DNA of 64,000 nt. It comes from JAIVGV01 sp036389335 (GTDB taxonomy: Bacteria > Acidobacteriota > Blastocatellia > Pyrinomonadales > Pyrinomonadaceae). The notes below the pieces were generated by a model. That model was not told where the DNA came from, ran no database searches, and saw only the letters and a list, made by a program, of their open reading frames with translations. Position 1 is the stretch's first letter; the number at the start of each line of letters is the position of its first letter. A program made the position numbers and the translations under genes. Positions 21,286 through 30,244 of this stretch are shown piece by piece. The stretch lies in contig DASVQC010000066.1 of NCBI GenBank assembly GCA_036389335.1, positions 16,628 to 80,627 on the forward strand, given 5' to 3'.

Positions 21286-21792
21286 ATGGCTACAACTTGG
21301 AGTTGGGCCTGCAGCGATTGCGGCATGGCCGAGACCGGATTCAACACCAAGCAAGGCGCCGCCAGCGCGGCGGGCGTCCACAAGAAACAGTACCCCTCCC
21401 ACGACCCTGTTGTGGGCCAGGAGACCATTCTGAAACCCGAAGGAGGATTCAACATGTCAAGAGGAACAAGCGTCGAGTTCGACACGACGGTCGAAGACCG
21501 TCTGGCGCAACTGAAGGGGACGCGCGCCGTCGACCTTAACGGCGGCGGGGAGGACGTGCTGCCGCGGTGCAAATTCGAGATCGAGCTGCCCGATCGCTCG
21601 TGGAGCAAGATCAGCGTCAGCGACGAGGAGGTCTACAAGTTCCTCCAACAAGAAGGCGCAGACGCACTCATGAAGGCGTACCTCAACATCTCGAGCGTCA
21701 ACGCACCGCGCGGCGGCGAGTTCAGCGCCGAGTGCAAGGTCAACGAGAAGGGCAACGTCGAGTGTAAAGCCGGCGTCTCCGTCAGGTTCTGA
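21286..21792 (+). CDS. Small CxxC protein with second internal start, unknown function
   Basis: 168 residues from ATG 21286 (AAGGAG site upstream). The first 56 residues contain CSDCG, a zinc-ribbon-like CxxC. A second in-frame ATG at 21454 has its own very good AAGGAGG site, so a shorter 112-residue product is also likely. That product begins SRGTSVEFDTTVEDRLAQLK, and its VEDRLAQLK echoes VEERLARLK in the caspase tail. The C-terminal part (FSAECKVNEKGNVECKAGV) is a likely beta-sheet domain that I do not recognise. It lies 90 bases after the caspase gene, in the same direction. Confidence 0.65.
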   Translation: MATTWSWACSDCGMAETGFNTKQGAASAAGVHKKQYPSHDPVVGQETILKPEGGFNMSRGTSVEFDTTVEDRLAQLKGTRAVDLNGGGEDVLPRCKFEIELPDRSWSKISVSDEEVYKFLQQEGADALMKAYLNISSVNAPRGGEFSAECKVNEKGNVECKAGVSVRF

Positions 21793-21944
21793 GCCGCCGG
21801 TGGACGCACAGGGGGGCCGGCCGCGCGCCGACTAAGGGGTCGCGCCGCGCGGCCTGGCCCCGAGCCAGCGGGGGCGCGCCGAGATCGGGGGCGCACCCCG
21901 ACACCTTCCCTTCGCCCCGAAGGGTGAAAACATCAGGAGGAGGA

Positions 21945-22451
21945 ATGCCCACAACCACTTTGAGGCCGAGAGACGGCGGGCGTTTGAGGGTCTTCGCGGC
22001 GGCCCTACTGGTCGCGGCACTGACACTCTCTGGCCCCGCCTGTGGCGGCAACGACAACCAGACGGCTAACACGGAGAACGTCAACAACACAAACAACCAA
22101 GTCGGGCTCATGACTCCCACGCAGAGCCCCACGCCGCAGGAGGATATAACAGCCATGAGCCAAGACCCCATCGCCGACAACCTCGTTGACGTCCTGCATA
22201 CATGGAGCGGGATCGAATTAGCCCAACTCGAACGCAAGACTCCGCTCAGCAGCATGTGGTTTTTGAATCACTCGTCCGAGCGCTACGACAAGGAGGGGAT
22301 AAGGAGCCTGATACTCAAGATCCAAAACCATCACTTCTTCAAGTCCACTCCGGGCGTCAAAGATCGCGCGGGGCAACTGAGCCGCGGCCTCTTCCTGGTT
22401 GGCGGCAGGATACAAAATCAGGGGGACTTACACGACTTCCTCGCTAGTTGA
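21945..22451 (+). CDS. Lipoprotein of unknown function
   Basis: 168 residues. The N-terminus has a signal peptide ending in a lipobox (LTLSGPAC), then an Asn/Thr-rich linker (DNQTANTENVNNTNNQ). The remainder, about 100 residues, is a soluble domain I do not recognise (VLHTWSGIELAQLERKTPLS). ATG 21945 has an AGGAGGAGG site. It probably sits on the inner or outer membrane facing the periplasm. It lies between the small CxxC gene and the outer-membrane protein gene, all in one direction. Confidence 0.7.
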   Translation: MPTTTLRPRDGGRLRVFAAALLVAALTLSGPACGGNDNQTANTENVNNTNNQVGLMTPTQSPTPQEDITAMSQDPIADNLVDVLHTWSGIELAQLERKTPLSSMWFLNHSSERYDKEGIRSLILKIQNHHFFKSTPGVKDRAGQLSRGLFLVGGRIQNQGDLHDFLAS

Positions 22452-22511
22452 CGGCCCGAGCCGGGGCAGCCCCTGCGATCAGTTTCCGATACGCGCTCAA
22501 AGGAGATGAAT

Positions 22512-24272
22512 ATGAGATTACTACTCCGCCAAGTGGCCGTCGCGCTCTTCATCCTGTCCGCCGCCTTTCTAGTCACGGCGCAGGACGACCCGTCGAAGGC
22601 TAACGAGAAGCCCGAGTTCTTTTTCAAGGACGGCAGGCAGACGATAGAGGTGAGCTTTCCCCGGACGCCGCCGCACGACTTCATCAGCCGTCACTCGAAA
22701 GACCCGAACACCTACAAGCTCTACCAAGTCGAGACACCCGACCTCGACAGGCCCTGCGTCTACCAGCGCTGCATCAACGAGTGGACGGGTTTTCTCGCCC
22801 CCGGCCGCAACCCTGAGTGCTTGGACGACGGCTGTGGAAAGCTCAACCTTTACCTCAGCGCCGCGCTGCCCGCCGACAAAAATTACATCCTCGTCGTGAA
22901 CTACCTTCTCGACGGGAAGCCCGCGAAGATAGCCTTCTCCGGAGAGCCGAAGTTGGAGGTAGTTGACCCGTTCAGCGCCGACGACGTTGGGAAAGGTTTT
23001 GTCGTTAAGGCCAACGTCCCGCTGACGCCCGCCCCCGAGTTGAATGTCGAGCGGACTGTTTACAGGGTGAGGGGCGACAACCCACAAATGTTACGGGCTA
23101 TCGAGGAGAAGGAGAACCTCACGGCCAAGCTCGACGGCCTGTCGTCCGCGCAGACGGGTCGGCTCTCCTACAAGTTCGAAAAGAGGCTGCGGGAGGGGAT
23201 GGAGTACAGCGTCTCCACCGCGGGGATCAAGGACGACCTGATGAAGCCATTGACGGCAAAGGGCACTCTGAAGACGCCCGGCACGCCCGCCGCCCCGGCT
23301 GCGCCGAAGATCACCGGCACCTTCGGGCTCACCTCGGCCGCGGGGCAGAAGTCCGTCCTCGAACTGTCGGGCAGCTTCACGCCGTTGCACGACGTGAGCG
23401 TCGGCGACACGCTCGTCTTCTGGGAGCCGAGCTTGGTGGTAGACCTCGGCCTGCGCTCGACCAAGTCGAACAACTCCGTCACGCTGGCGTTGCCCTTTAC
23501 CAGAACGTACCACGTGAAGGACCTGAAAGACGTGCCCTCTCCTACGCCGCCCCGGATCAAGACGCGTGACGCTCAGGCCCGACCGCAGGACGAAAAGAGC
23601 CGTGACGAAAAGAGCATCGCCGTCGAAAACTACGCGAGGTGGAAGAACACGCCGTGGGGCTTTCTCGAAAACGTCAAAGTCTACCTCGGCCCGAAGGCCG
23701 AGTTCGACCGCCAGTTCAGGCGCAAGAATCTGCTCGGCAATGCGCGCCTCGACTTCAACTTCCACCGCTTCATCGGCACTATCGCCGACAAGCGCAGCCG
23801 GATAACCGACGAGGGCTTTGGCATCGGCGCGGAGAAGGGGAAGTCGCTCGAAGGCATCAACTTCGGCTTCAAGCTCGTGCCCTACGTCTCGTTAGATTTC
23901 GGCGGGCACGTAAACAACGAGACCGTGTCGAAGGACACGGCCAGCGTCTTCGTCCCGCGCCACCGCATCTTCCGGAGTTACGCTGGCTTCACCGGGATCA
24001 TCGAGTGGCGTGTCCGCGACCTCCCGATGTCGCTCAACTTCGACGAGTCGTTCGTCCACATGGCGGCGACGGAACAGATCGGCTACTCGAACGACGACGG
24101 GGTCTTCCTGCGCCGCGTGCGCGGCTTCCACCCGCACCTGAAGACTTCCATCGACTTAGGCTTTGACCCGGCCAAGCACTACAGCCTGACCTTCGAGTAC
24201 GAGAACGGTCGCCTCGCCCCGAATTTCGAGTACCTGAATAAGTTCACCACAGGCATTAAGGTGACATATTGA
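22512..24272 (+). CDS. Large exported protein with probable C-terminal outer-membrane beta-barrel
   Basis: 586 residues. Signal peptide LLLRQVAVALFILSAAFLVTA with cleavage near AQD. The middle is a periplasmic-type region with two Cys pairs (CVYQRC, CLDDGC). The C-terminal 200 residues show alternating hydrophobic strands (VKVYLGPKAEFD, INFGFKLVPYVSLDFGG, HLKTSIDLGFD) and end in Tyr (TGIKVTY), as expected for a BAM-inserted barrel. ATG 22512 is preferred because the AAAGGAG site is 7 bases away; 22506 is too close. I do not know a named family. Confidence 0.7.
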   Translation: MRLLLRQVAVALFILSAAFLVTAQDDPSKANEKPEFFFKDGRQTIEVSFPRTPPHDFISRHSKDPNTYKLYQVETPDLDRPCVYQRCINEWTGFLAPGRNPECLDDGCGKLNLYLSAALPADKNYILVVNYLLDGKPAKIAFSGEPKLEVVDPFSADDVGKGFVVKANVPLTPAPELNVERTVYRVRGDNPQMLRAIEEKENLTAKLDGLSSAQTGRLSYKFEKRLREGMEYSVSTAGIKDDLMKPLTAKGTLKTPGTPAAPAAPKITGTFGLTSAAGQKSVLELSGSFTPLHDVSVGDTLVFWEPSLVVDLGLRSTKSNNSVTLALPFTRTYHVKDLKDVPSPTPPRIKTRDAQARPQDEKSRDEKSIAVENYARWKNTPWGFLENVKVYLGPKAEFDRQFRRKNLLGNARLDFNFHRFIGTIADKRSRITDEGFGIGAEKGKSLEGINFGFKLVPYVSLDFGGHVNNETVSKDTASVFVPRHRIFRSYAGFTGIIEWRVRDLPMSLNFDESFVHMAATEQIGYSNDDGVFLRRVRGFHPHLKTSIDLGFDPAKHYSLTFEYENGRLAPNFEYLNKFTTGIKVTY

Positions 24273-24872
24273 TGACCGGAGAAGCGGACGCGTCACCTCC
24301 GTGCTCGCTCAGCCCGAATGGGTGACCCCCAGGTCTATTGCAGTAGGCCACCTTGTTGTGAACGCACGCGGTTCATGGCGGGGTGGCCTATTGTGCTGGT
24401 TCACAGCGTCTTCGCTTACATTTCCCATTGCGGTTGGCGGCACCTCTCTGAGAGGAAAGAAAGGGTAGTAGGTGCGGCCACGGATTTTCATTAAATGAAC
24501 GAGAACTATTGGATTTTTGCATCTTATGCACGAATTAATTGTCACTATATGGGAGAATAATGCCCGTAAGTTATTGATTACCCGCGAGGGGATTTTTCTG
24601 TTTATGCGCGAACCTACAGGCGTTTTTATAGATGTGATTGGAAGCATAACTTTGCCGCCCCGGCAAGCTGAGGCTTCCAATAGCGCCCGCCAAGCTTATG
24701 CTTCCACTCTGGAACGTGCCGCGTTCTGAAAGTTGGGGCAAAATAATGCTCAGGTATATTCCTGAGCGGGGGTCATATCGAGAGAGATGGGATTTGATTA
24801 GAGAATTTCTCCCATCGGGGAACTGGTGTTTAATTCCTTCATACGGACGACCAGATATCAGCATTTACCAAC
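24273..24872. other. 600-bp gene-free stretch with REP-like hairpins
   Basis: I see no convincing gene. Two hairpins stand out. At 24344-24390, TAGGCCACC pairs with GGTGGCCTA and an inner GTGAAC pairs with GTTCAT. At 24640-24678, GGAAGC pairs with GCTTCC around an inner TTGCCG/CGGCAA stem, and a further TATGCTTCC follows near 24698. The GGAAGCATAA word links this region to the repeats at 10292. AT content is higher than in the core. It is probably mobile-element debris. Confidence 0.5.
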
Positions 24873-25363
24873 GTGAGTACCTACCTCTTGACATGGAGCC
24901 CTAAGAAGTGGCAATGGACAGACCTCACACAACAAATCAGCAAAATCAAGAAGAAGGGATTCTGCGCCACCGATTGGAGCTGCGAGAATAACAAGTCAAT
25001 CGCCGAAGGCGACAGGCTTTCCTATTACGTCAGGGCGAGGAGCGGAGGGGCATCGTCGGGGCGGGGCACGCTGTCTCTAAACCCTATGAAGCGGTTCATT
25101 GGCGGAATGAGAAAGCTAAGGTTGGCCGAACCACTATGTACGTGAAGGTCCGATGGGAGACATTGTTGAATCCTGATAAAGAGTCCATCTTTCCCCGCGA
25201 ATGGCTTACCAGTGGCTTACTATCCAAGGTTAACTGGAACACGCAGGTATCGGGTATTGGCATCCGCGGTGAGGCGGCGGAGATTCTTGAAGAGAGATGG
25301 CAGGATTTCTTAGAGAGAAGAGGTGATGAGTTCTCCCTGTTCAGCATCGCTTCGCCGGATTAA
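24873..25363 (+). pseudogene. PUA/EVE-like N-terminal domain gene with a frameshift
   Basis: The first frame, from a GTG at 24873, reads STYLLTWSPKKWQWTDL, KGFCATDWSCENN and EGDRLSYYVRAR, the start of a PUA/EVE-like domain often fused to HNH nucleases. Near 25040 the similarity moves to another frame, which reads GIVGAGHAVSKPYEAVHW, then YVKVRWETLLNPDKE and ILEERWQDFLERRG, ending at 25363. A single one-base frameshift would restore one 160-residue protein. No nuclease part follows. It is either a pseudogene or a sequencing error. Confidence 0.6.
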
Positions 25364-25561
25364 ATGAAAGCCGGCGGGATTTTCAGAATATACGATTCGA
25401 CGTTAACGGCTTTTCATCTTTTATGATTCAGCCTTTTCTGATTAAATACTTCTACACTTACTGTAAATTGTTGAAAGCGCGTTTAGAAATTCAGCCTTTG
25501 TGCTTCACCCCATAATCGTCTTAAGGCAGTGAAATCTTGAACGAGCAATGGTAATCAGCGA

Positions 25562-26746
25562 ATGACTAACAAAAACACTTTCGACCGCATCGCCCTCGTC
25601 GTCCTCGACAGCGTCGGCATGGGCGAGATGCCCGACGCCGCCGCGTGGGGCGACGCGGGCGCGGACACGCTCGGCCACATCTGCGAGTCGCGCGTGGTGA
25701 AGTTGCCGAACCTGCAAGCGTGGGGCTTGGGCAACGCGCGCGCGCTCGAAAATATCGCGCCCGCCGCAGAGCCGCGCGCCGCCTACGGTCGCTGCGCCCT
25801 GCGCTCGAACGGCAAGGACACGACGACGGGCCACTGGGAGATGGCCGGCATCATCCTCGAAAAAGCCTTCCCCACCTACCCGCACGGCTTCCCCGCGGAG
25901 ATCGTCGAAGAGTTCGTCAGGGAAGCGAATGTCCCCGGCATATTGGGGAACTACGCCGCGTCGGGCACCGAGATCATCAAGGAGCTGGGGGCGGAGCACG
26001 TCCGCACGGGCAAGCCCATCGTCTACACCTCCGCCGACTCCGTCTTCCAGATCGCCGCGCACGAAGAGGTCATCCCAGTCCCGCGCCTCTACGAGATTTG
26101 CGAGGCGGCGCGCAGGATTCTGCGCGGCGAGAACGAAGTCGGTCGCGTCATCGCGCGCCCCTTCCGCGGCGAGGCCGGCGCGTTCTACCGCACCGAGAAT
26201 CGCCACGACTACGCCGTGCCGCCGCCGCGCGAGAACCTGTTGGAGATGCTCTCCGGCGCGGGGCTCGACGTCGTCGCCGTCGGCAAGATCGCCTCCATCT
26301 ACGACTCCGCGGGCGTGACGCGCGACTTGCCGGGCAAGAACAACGACCAGTCCATCGACCAGACGATCAACGCCCTCAGGGGCGACTCGCGCGGCCTCAT
26401 CTTCTCCAACCTCGTCGATTTCGACATGCTCTACGGGCACCGCCGCGACCCCGAAGGCTACGCGCGCGCCCTCGAACACTTCGACGCGCGCCTGCCGGAA
26501 ATCACCTCCGCGATGCGCGACGGCGATCTTCTCATCATCACCGCCGACCACGGCAACGACCCGACCTACCGCGGCACCGACCACACGCGCGAGTACGTCC
26601 CCGCCCTCGCCTACGGGGCGCGCGCCCGCGCCGGCGTCAACCTCGGCACGCGCGCCTCGCTCGCCGACATCGGTCAAACCGTCGCCGAAAACTTCGGCCT
26701 GAAGCTGGGCGCGGGCGAGAGCTTCCTCTCGGCGGTGTCGGGTTGA
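25562..26746 (+). CDS. deoB: Phosphopentomutase
   Basis: 394 residues, the usual DeoB length. DRIALVVLDSVGMGEMPDA supplies the metal-binding Asp, KDTTTGHWEMAG the phospho-acceptor Thr region, and ITADHGNDPTYRGTDHTREY the second metal site. It interconverts (deoxy)ribose 1-phosphate and 5-phosphate in nucleoside breakdown, feeding DeoC and RpiB encoded 5-7 kb away. It is the first gene of core-like high GC after the accessory block; the 198 AT-rich bases before it should hold its promoter. Confidence 0.95.
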   Translation: MTNKNTFDRIALVVLDSVGMGEMPDAAAWGDAGADTLGHICESRVVKLPNLQAWGLGNARALENIAPAAEPRAAYGRCALRSNGKDTTTGHWEMAGIILEKAFPTYPHGFPAEIVEEFVREANVPGILGNYAASGTEIIKELGAEHVRTGKPIVYTSADSVFQIAAHEEVIPVPRLYEICEAARRILRGENEVGRVIARPFRGEAGAFYRTENRHDYAVPPPRENLLEMLSGAGLDVVAVGKIASIYDSAGVTRDLPGKNNDQSIDQTINALRGDSRGLIFSNLVDFDMLYGHRRDPEGYARALEHFDARLPEITSAMRDGDLLIITADHGNDPTYRGTDHTREYVPALAYGARARAGVNLGTRASLADIGQTVAENFGLKLGAGESFLSAVSG

Positions 26747-26800
26747 GGGACGGGCCGCCCGACTCGCCGAGAGTTTCGCCGTCACGTTTTGAAGAACACG

Positions 26801-27298
26801 ATGGGAATCACGGTCGAAGAGATGCGCGCCGGCGACTGGGGGCGCGTGCGGGCGATCTACCTTGAGGGGATCGCGACGGGCGACGCCACGTTCGAGACCG
26901 GCGCGCCGGAGTTCGGGGCGTGGGACGCGGCGCACCTCTCCTCGTGCCGCCTCGTCGCGCGAGAGGGCGGCGAGGTCGTCGGCTGGGCCGCGCTCAGCCC
27001 GGTCTCTTCCCGCTGCGTCTACGGCGGGGTCGCGGAGGTGAGCGTCTACGTCGCGGCGTCGGCGCGCGGGCGCGGCGTGGGGCACACGCTGCTCGCGGCG
27101 CTCGTCGAGGCGTCGGAGCGCAACGATCTGTGGACGCTACAGGCGGGCGTCCTCGCGGAGAACGCGGCGAGCATACGTCTGCACGAGCGTTGCGGCTTCC
27201 GCGTCGTCGGCAGGCGCGAGCGGCTGGGGAAACTGAAAGGCGTCTGGCGCGACGTGGTGCTGCTCGAACGCCGCAGCGCGGTCGTCGGGCACGACTGA
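26801..27298 (+). CDS. GNAT acetyltransferase, phosphinothricin-acetyltransferase-like
   Basis: 165 residues with the PAT/Bar-type layout: MRAGDWGRVRAIYLEGIATG, TFETGAPEF, then AEVSVYVAASARGRGVGHTL (acetyl-CoA loop RGRGVG) and ENAASIRLHERCGFRVVGRR. It probably N-acetylates a small amine or amino-acid analogue with acetyl-CoA. ATG 26801 is used; a TTG four codons earlier is possible. It lies 54 bases after deoB in the same direction, with no obvious functional link. Confidence 0.82.
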   Translation: MGITVEEMRAGDWGRVRAIYLEGIATGDATFETGAPEFGAWDAAHLSSCRLVAREGGEVVGWAALSPVSSRCVYGGVAEVSVYVAASARGRGVGHTLLAALVEASERNDLWTLQAGVLAENAASIRLHERCGFRVVGRRERLGKLKGVWRDVVLLERRSAVVGHD

Positions 27299-27420
27299 GA
27301 CAAACAGTTGATGCAGAGACGTCCCGCCGCCAATCGTCGTCGGGGCAAAGCGAGTGGGCGTCGGAACGAGGCGGGAGAACCGGAAGCCCGCGCCACTTCG
27401 CCCGCGCCGCTTCGTTTGCG

Positions 27421-29310
27421 TCACTTCGGCGGGGGGGGCGTCTTGGGGGCGGCGGGCGGCGGGATGAAGAAGGGGAGCCGCTGAACCTGATCGACGCAGG
27501 AGGTGTCGAGCCCCTGCCACGTGCCGCGGTCGAAGAACTCGGCCATGAGCCGCTCGGTGCATTCGTAACTGGAGTGCGTGCCGTTGCGCACGAGGACCTG
27601 CTTGCCCTGCGCGTACTGCGCGAGCGCCGCCGCGCCGACGAAGGGCGGCGTCACCGGATCGAAGTCGCCCGAGATCATCAGGACGGGCACGTCGAGCTTC
27701 TTCGCGTCGCGGAAGGCGGCGGGCACGTCGCCCCTCTGCCAGAGCCCGCACGCGCGCTGGTACGCGCGCAGGCGCGCCTCGCCGTAGAACGTGCCCGCCG
27801 TCTCGCGCCTGATCTCTTCCTCGGTGATGAAGGGGATGCTCTCCGAGCAGACGACCGAGAGGTGCATCCCGCGCGCGATCTGACCGTCGAGCTGCCGGAA
27901 GACTTGATAGGAGATCGAGGCGAAGCGCGTGAAGTCGCCGCCCGCCATGTCATGGACGAGGAGCGGCAGGTAGTTCATCACCTCGGGCAGGTAGAGCGCG
28001 GCGCGGACGTGCTCCATGAACCCCTCGCGCGTCATCGTGATCGTCTGCTTCTGTCCCGTCAACGGGTTCGTCGCCTCGAACGTCGCGGGCGCTTTCGCGA
28101 GGCGCGCGACGACCTCCGCAAACTCTTTCCGCAGGTTCGGGAACGCCGCGCCGCACTTGGCGTCCGCCGCGCAGTCGGCGAAGAGGCGGTCGAGCGCGTG
28201 CTCGACCCCTTTGGCGAAGGGGAGCGCCATCTTGTAATCGACGGGCGCGACGCCGGAGACCGCCGCGGCGCGCACGCGCTGCGGGTAGAGGCGCAGGTAG
28301 GCGAGCGCGGCGGTCGAGCCGTAAGAGCCGCCGTTGACGTTGATCTTGTCGTAGCCCATCGCCCCGCGCACTTCGTCGAGGTCGGCCATGGCGATGGCCG
28401 TCGTGTAAAGGCGTAGGTCGGCGATCTTCTCAAGCTCGGCGCGGCAGGCGCGCACGCGCGCCTCGGCGAAGGTCTCGCCGAAGTAGACGCCCATGTCGTT
28501 CGGGTCGCCGTAGAGATCGCACTGCAAAGGGTTCGACCCGCCCGTGCCGCGCTGATCGACCATCACCACGTCGCGGTGCTGGCTGAGCCGCGTCATGAAC
28601 GGCGCGCCCGCGTACGTCGACGCCGCGGCGCCGGGGCCGCCCGCGAAGTAGAAGATGGGATCGGGCGCGGGCTTTTCGGCGAGCGCGGGCAGCATCACGA
28701 TGTTCAGACTGATTTTGCGCCCCGCCTTCGCGGCGCGATCCTCGAAGACCTCGTACTTGCCGCACAGAGAGTTCTTCGGCGCGCCCGGCTTCGAGCACGC
28801 CTGAAACTGCACGCGCCCGCGCGTGAAGGTCTGCGGCGGCGTCGCTTGAGTCGCGTTCGTCGCGCCGGCGCGAGTTAAGTTGAGCGGTCGGCGCACGCCG
28901 CCCTGCGTCCAGTAGCCCGTGAACTCCCTGCCGTCGCCGCTCAGAGCGCCCTCGTACGTGCCGGGGGCCTCCGGGATTTGGAGGACGAAGCGCAGGACGC
29001 GATCCGCGTAAGTCACGTCCGAGAGCGGCAGATCGGTCGCGCCCTGATCGGGGCTGTCGAGCGCGCCCGCGAGCCGGCCCGCCTGCCGCTTCAGCTTCAC
29101 GACCAGACGCAACTTCCCGACGCCCGCGATTTCGAGCGCGCCCTGCCACTCGCCTTCGACGTTCGCCTGCGCCGCCGTCTGCCCGGCGGGCGTCTGCGGC
29201 TGTGCGTTGGCCGCGGCGGGCGTCTGCGGCGTGGGCGACTGCGCGGCGGCGTGTCCGAGGGCGGCGGACGCGCAGAGCGCCGCCGCGAGGAATGTCCGAC
29301 TCAACTTCAT
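27421..29310 (-). CDS. Secreted alpha/beta-hydrolase peptidase (TAP/proline-iminopeptidase-like, S33)
   Basis: 629 residues with a signal peptide (LAAALCASAALGHAAAQ). An N-terminal 110-residue beta-rich domain precedes the hydrolase: GGPGAAAS (oxyanion), VDQRGTGGSNPLQC, GGSYGSTAALAYL (nucleophile Ser), ISGDFDPVTPP (Asp) and GTHSSYEC (His), followed by a TAP-like C-terminal segment. Such enzymes release N-terminal residues from peptides in the periplasm or outside the cell. It converges with the acetyltransferase gene across 122 bases that hold no gene. Confidence 0.85.
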   Translation of the reverse strand: MKLSRTFLAAALCASAALGHAAAQSPTPQTPAAANAQPQTPAGQTAAQANVEGEWQGALEIAGVGKLRLVVKLKRQAGRLAGALDSPDQGATDLPLSDVTYADRVLRFVLQIPEAPGTYEGALSGDGREFTGYWTQGGVRRPLNLTRAGATNATQATPPQTFTRGRVQFQACSKPGAPKNSLCGKYEVFEDRAAKAGRKISLNIVMLPALAEKPAPDPIFYFAGGPGAAASTYAGAPFMTRLSQHRDVVMVDQRGTGGSNPLQCDLYGDPNDMGVYFGETFAEARVRACRAELEKIADLRLYTTAIAMADLDEVRGAMGYDKINVNGGSYGSTAALAYLRLYPQRVRAAAVSGVAPVDYKMALPFAKGVEHALDRLFADCAADAKCGAAFPNLRKEFAEVVARLAKAPATFEATNPLTGQKQTITMTREGFMEHVRAALYLPEVMNYLPLLVHDMAGGDFTRFASISYQVFRQLDGQIARGMHLSVVCSESIPFITEEEIRRETAGTFYGEARLRAYQRACGLWQRGDVPAAFRDAKKLDVPVLMISGDFDPVTPPFVGAAALAQYAQGKQVLVRNGTHSSYECTERLMAEFFDRGTWQGLDTSCVDQVQRLPFFIPPPAAPKTPPPPK

Positions 29311-29430
29311 GCGATGCTCCGTGACTCAAGGGTGTTGCGGTCGGGCGGGCCGCGCCCGCGCCGCGCCGACACTTATACGCGGCGCGCGCGGGCGGGGTTT
29401 ATGCGCGTGGTGAAAAAAAGGGATCGCGCG

Positions 29431-30000
29431 CTAACCCTGCGAGGGGTCTGTGAGCACGGCGATGTAGGGGAGGTTGCGGTAGCGTTCGGCGAAGTCGAGC
29501 CCGTAGCCGACGACGAAGGCGTCGGGGATGTCGAAGCCGAGGTAATCGATCTTGACTTCGCGCAGCCGCCGCTCCTGCTTGTTCAGGAGCGCCGCGAGCT
29601 TGACGCTCGTCGCGCCGCGCGATTCCAAGTTCGCCATCAGGTAGCTCAGCGTGAGCCCGGTGTCCACGATGTCTTCGACGACGATGATGTCGCGCCCCTC
29701 AATCGGCACGTCCAAATCTTTCACGATCCGCACCTCGCCCGAAGAGCGCGTGCTCTCGCCGTAGCTCGATATCGCGATGAACTCCACGGAGACGCGCGCG
29801 TCGATGGCGCGCACGAGATCGCTCAGGAAGACGAACGCGCCCTTGAGCACGCCGATCAAAAGCGGGTTGCGCCCCGCGCAGTCGCGCGCGATCTCGGCGC
29901 CCATCTCGCCGATGCGCGTCTGAATCCGCTCGCCCGTGATCAGCGGCTCTAAGTTCGTGTTGGAAAACTCCGAAGGGCCCTGTGCGGTCGAAGCTGACAC
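29431..30000 (-). CDS. hpt: Hypoxanthine phosphoribosyltransferase
   Basis: 189 residues. The PRPP-binding loop VVEDIVDTGLTLSYL, the PPi loop LIGVLKGAFVFLSDL, the flexible-loop region ISSYGES and the base-binding end VGYGLDFAERYRNLPYIAVL are all present. It salvages hypoxanthine and guanine to IMP and GMP. A GTG start at 30000 follows a GAGGAG site. The 244 bases to rpiB hold one of the heptad inverted repeats. Confidence 0.93.
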   Translation of the reverse strand: MSASTAQGPSEFSNTNLEPLITGERIQTRIGEMGAEIARDCAGRNPLLIGVLKGAFVFLSDLVRAIDARVSVEFIAISSYGESTRSSGEVRIVKDLDVPIEGRDIIVVEDIVDTGLTLSYLMANLESRGATSVKLAALLNKQERRLREVKIDYLGFDIPDAFVVGYGLDFAERYRNLPYIAVLTDPSQG

Positions 30001-30148
30001 TGGCGGTTCTCCTCAACTCTCTCCATCGTTTTCGAAGGTTGGATTGGCGGGGCTGAGCTAATGGTCGAACGCGCTCAGCCGATCCGTTTGCACCCGCGAC
30101 TCCCGGTGCGACATACTATGAAAGCCCCGCGCAGAGGTCAATGGAAAA

Positions 30149-30241
30149 GCTGTTAGCTGTTAGCTATCAGCCGGAATCTGGCTCGAACCTGAATGCTAAC
30201 CGCCAACAGCTAACAGCTAACAGCTAACAGCTAACAGCTAT
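30149..30241. repeat. Inverted pair of heptanucleotide arrays upstream of rpiB
   Basis: The left arm has three heptads (GCTGTTA twice, then GCTATCA). The right arm has six (TAACCGC, CAACAGC, then four TAACAGC). The arms are complementary and about 27 bases apart. The right array ends a few bases before the rpiB ATG, taking the place of a normal ribosome site. Similar pairs with other heptads lie at 54322, 59871 and 62383. Confidence 0.9.
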
Positions 30242-30244
30242 CTT

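Noticed and set aside
24571..24864. Minus-strand ORF of 97 codons in the hairpin-rich region
   Set aside because: Its sequence is largely the translation of inverted repeats and it has no start signal.
25505..27085. Long minus-strand frame opposite deoB
   Set aside because: Antisense shadow; deoB is unambiguous on the plus strand.
30149..30241. CRISPR array
   Set aside because: The units are 7 bp with no spacers; they form two complementary tandem arrays rather than repeats with unique spacers.
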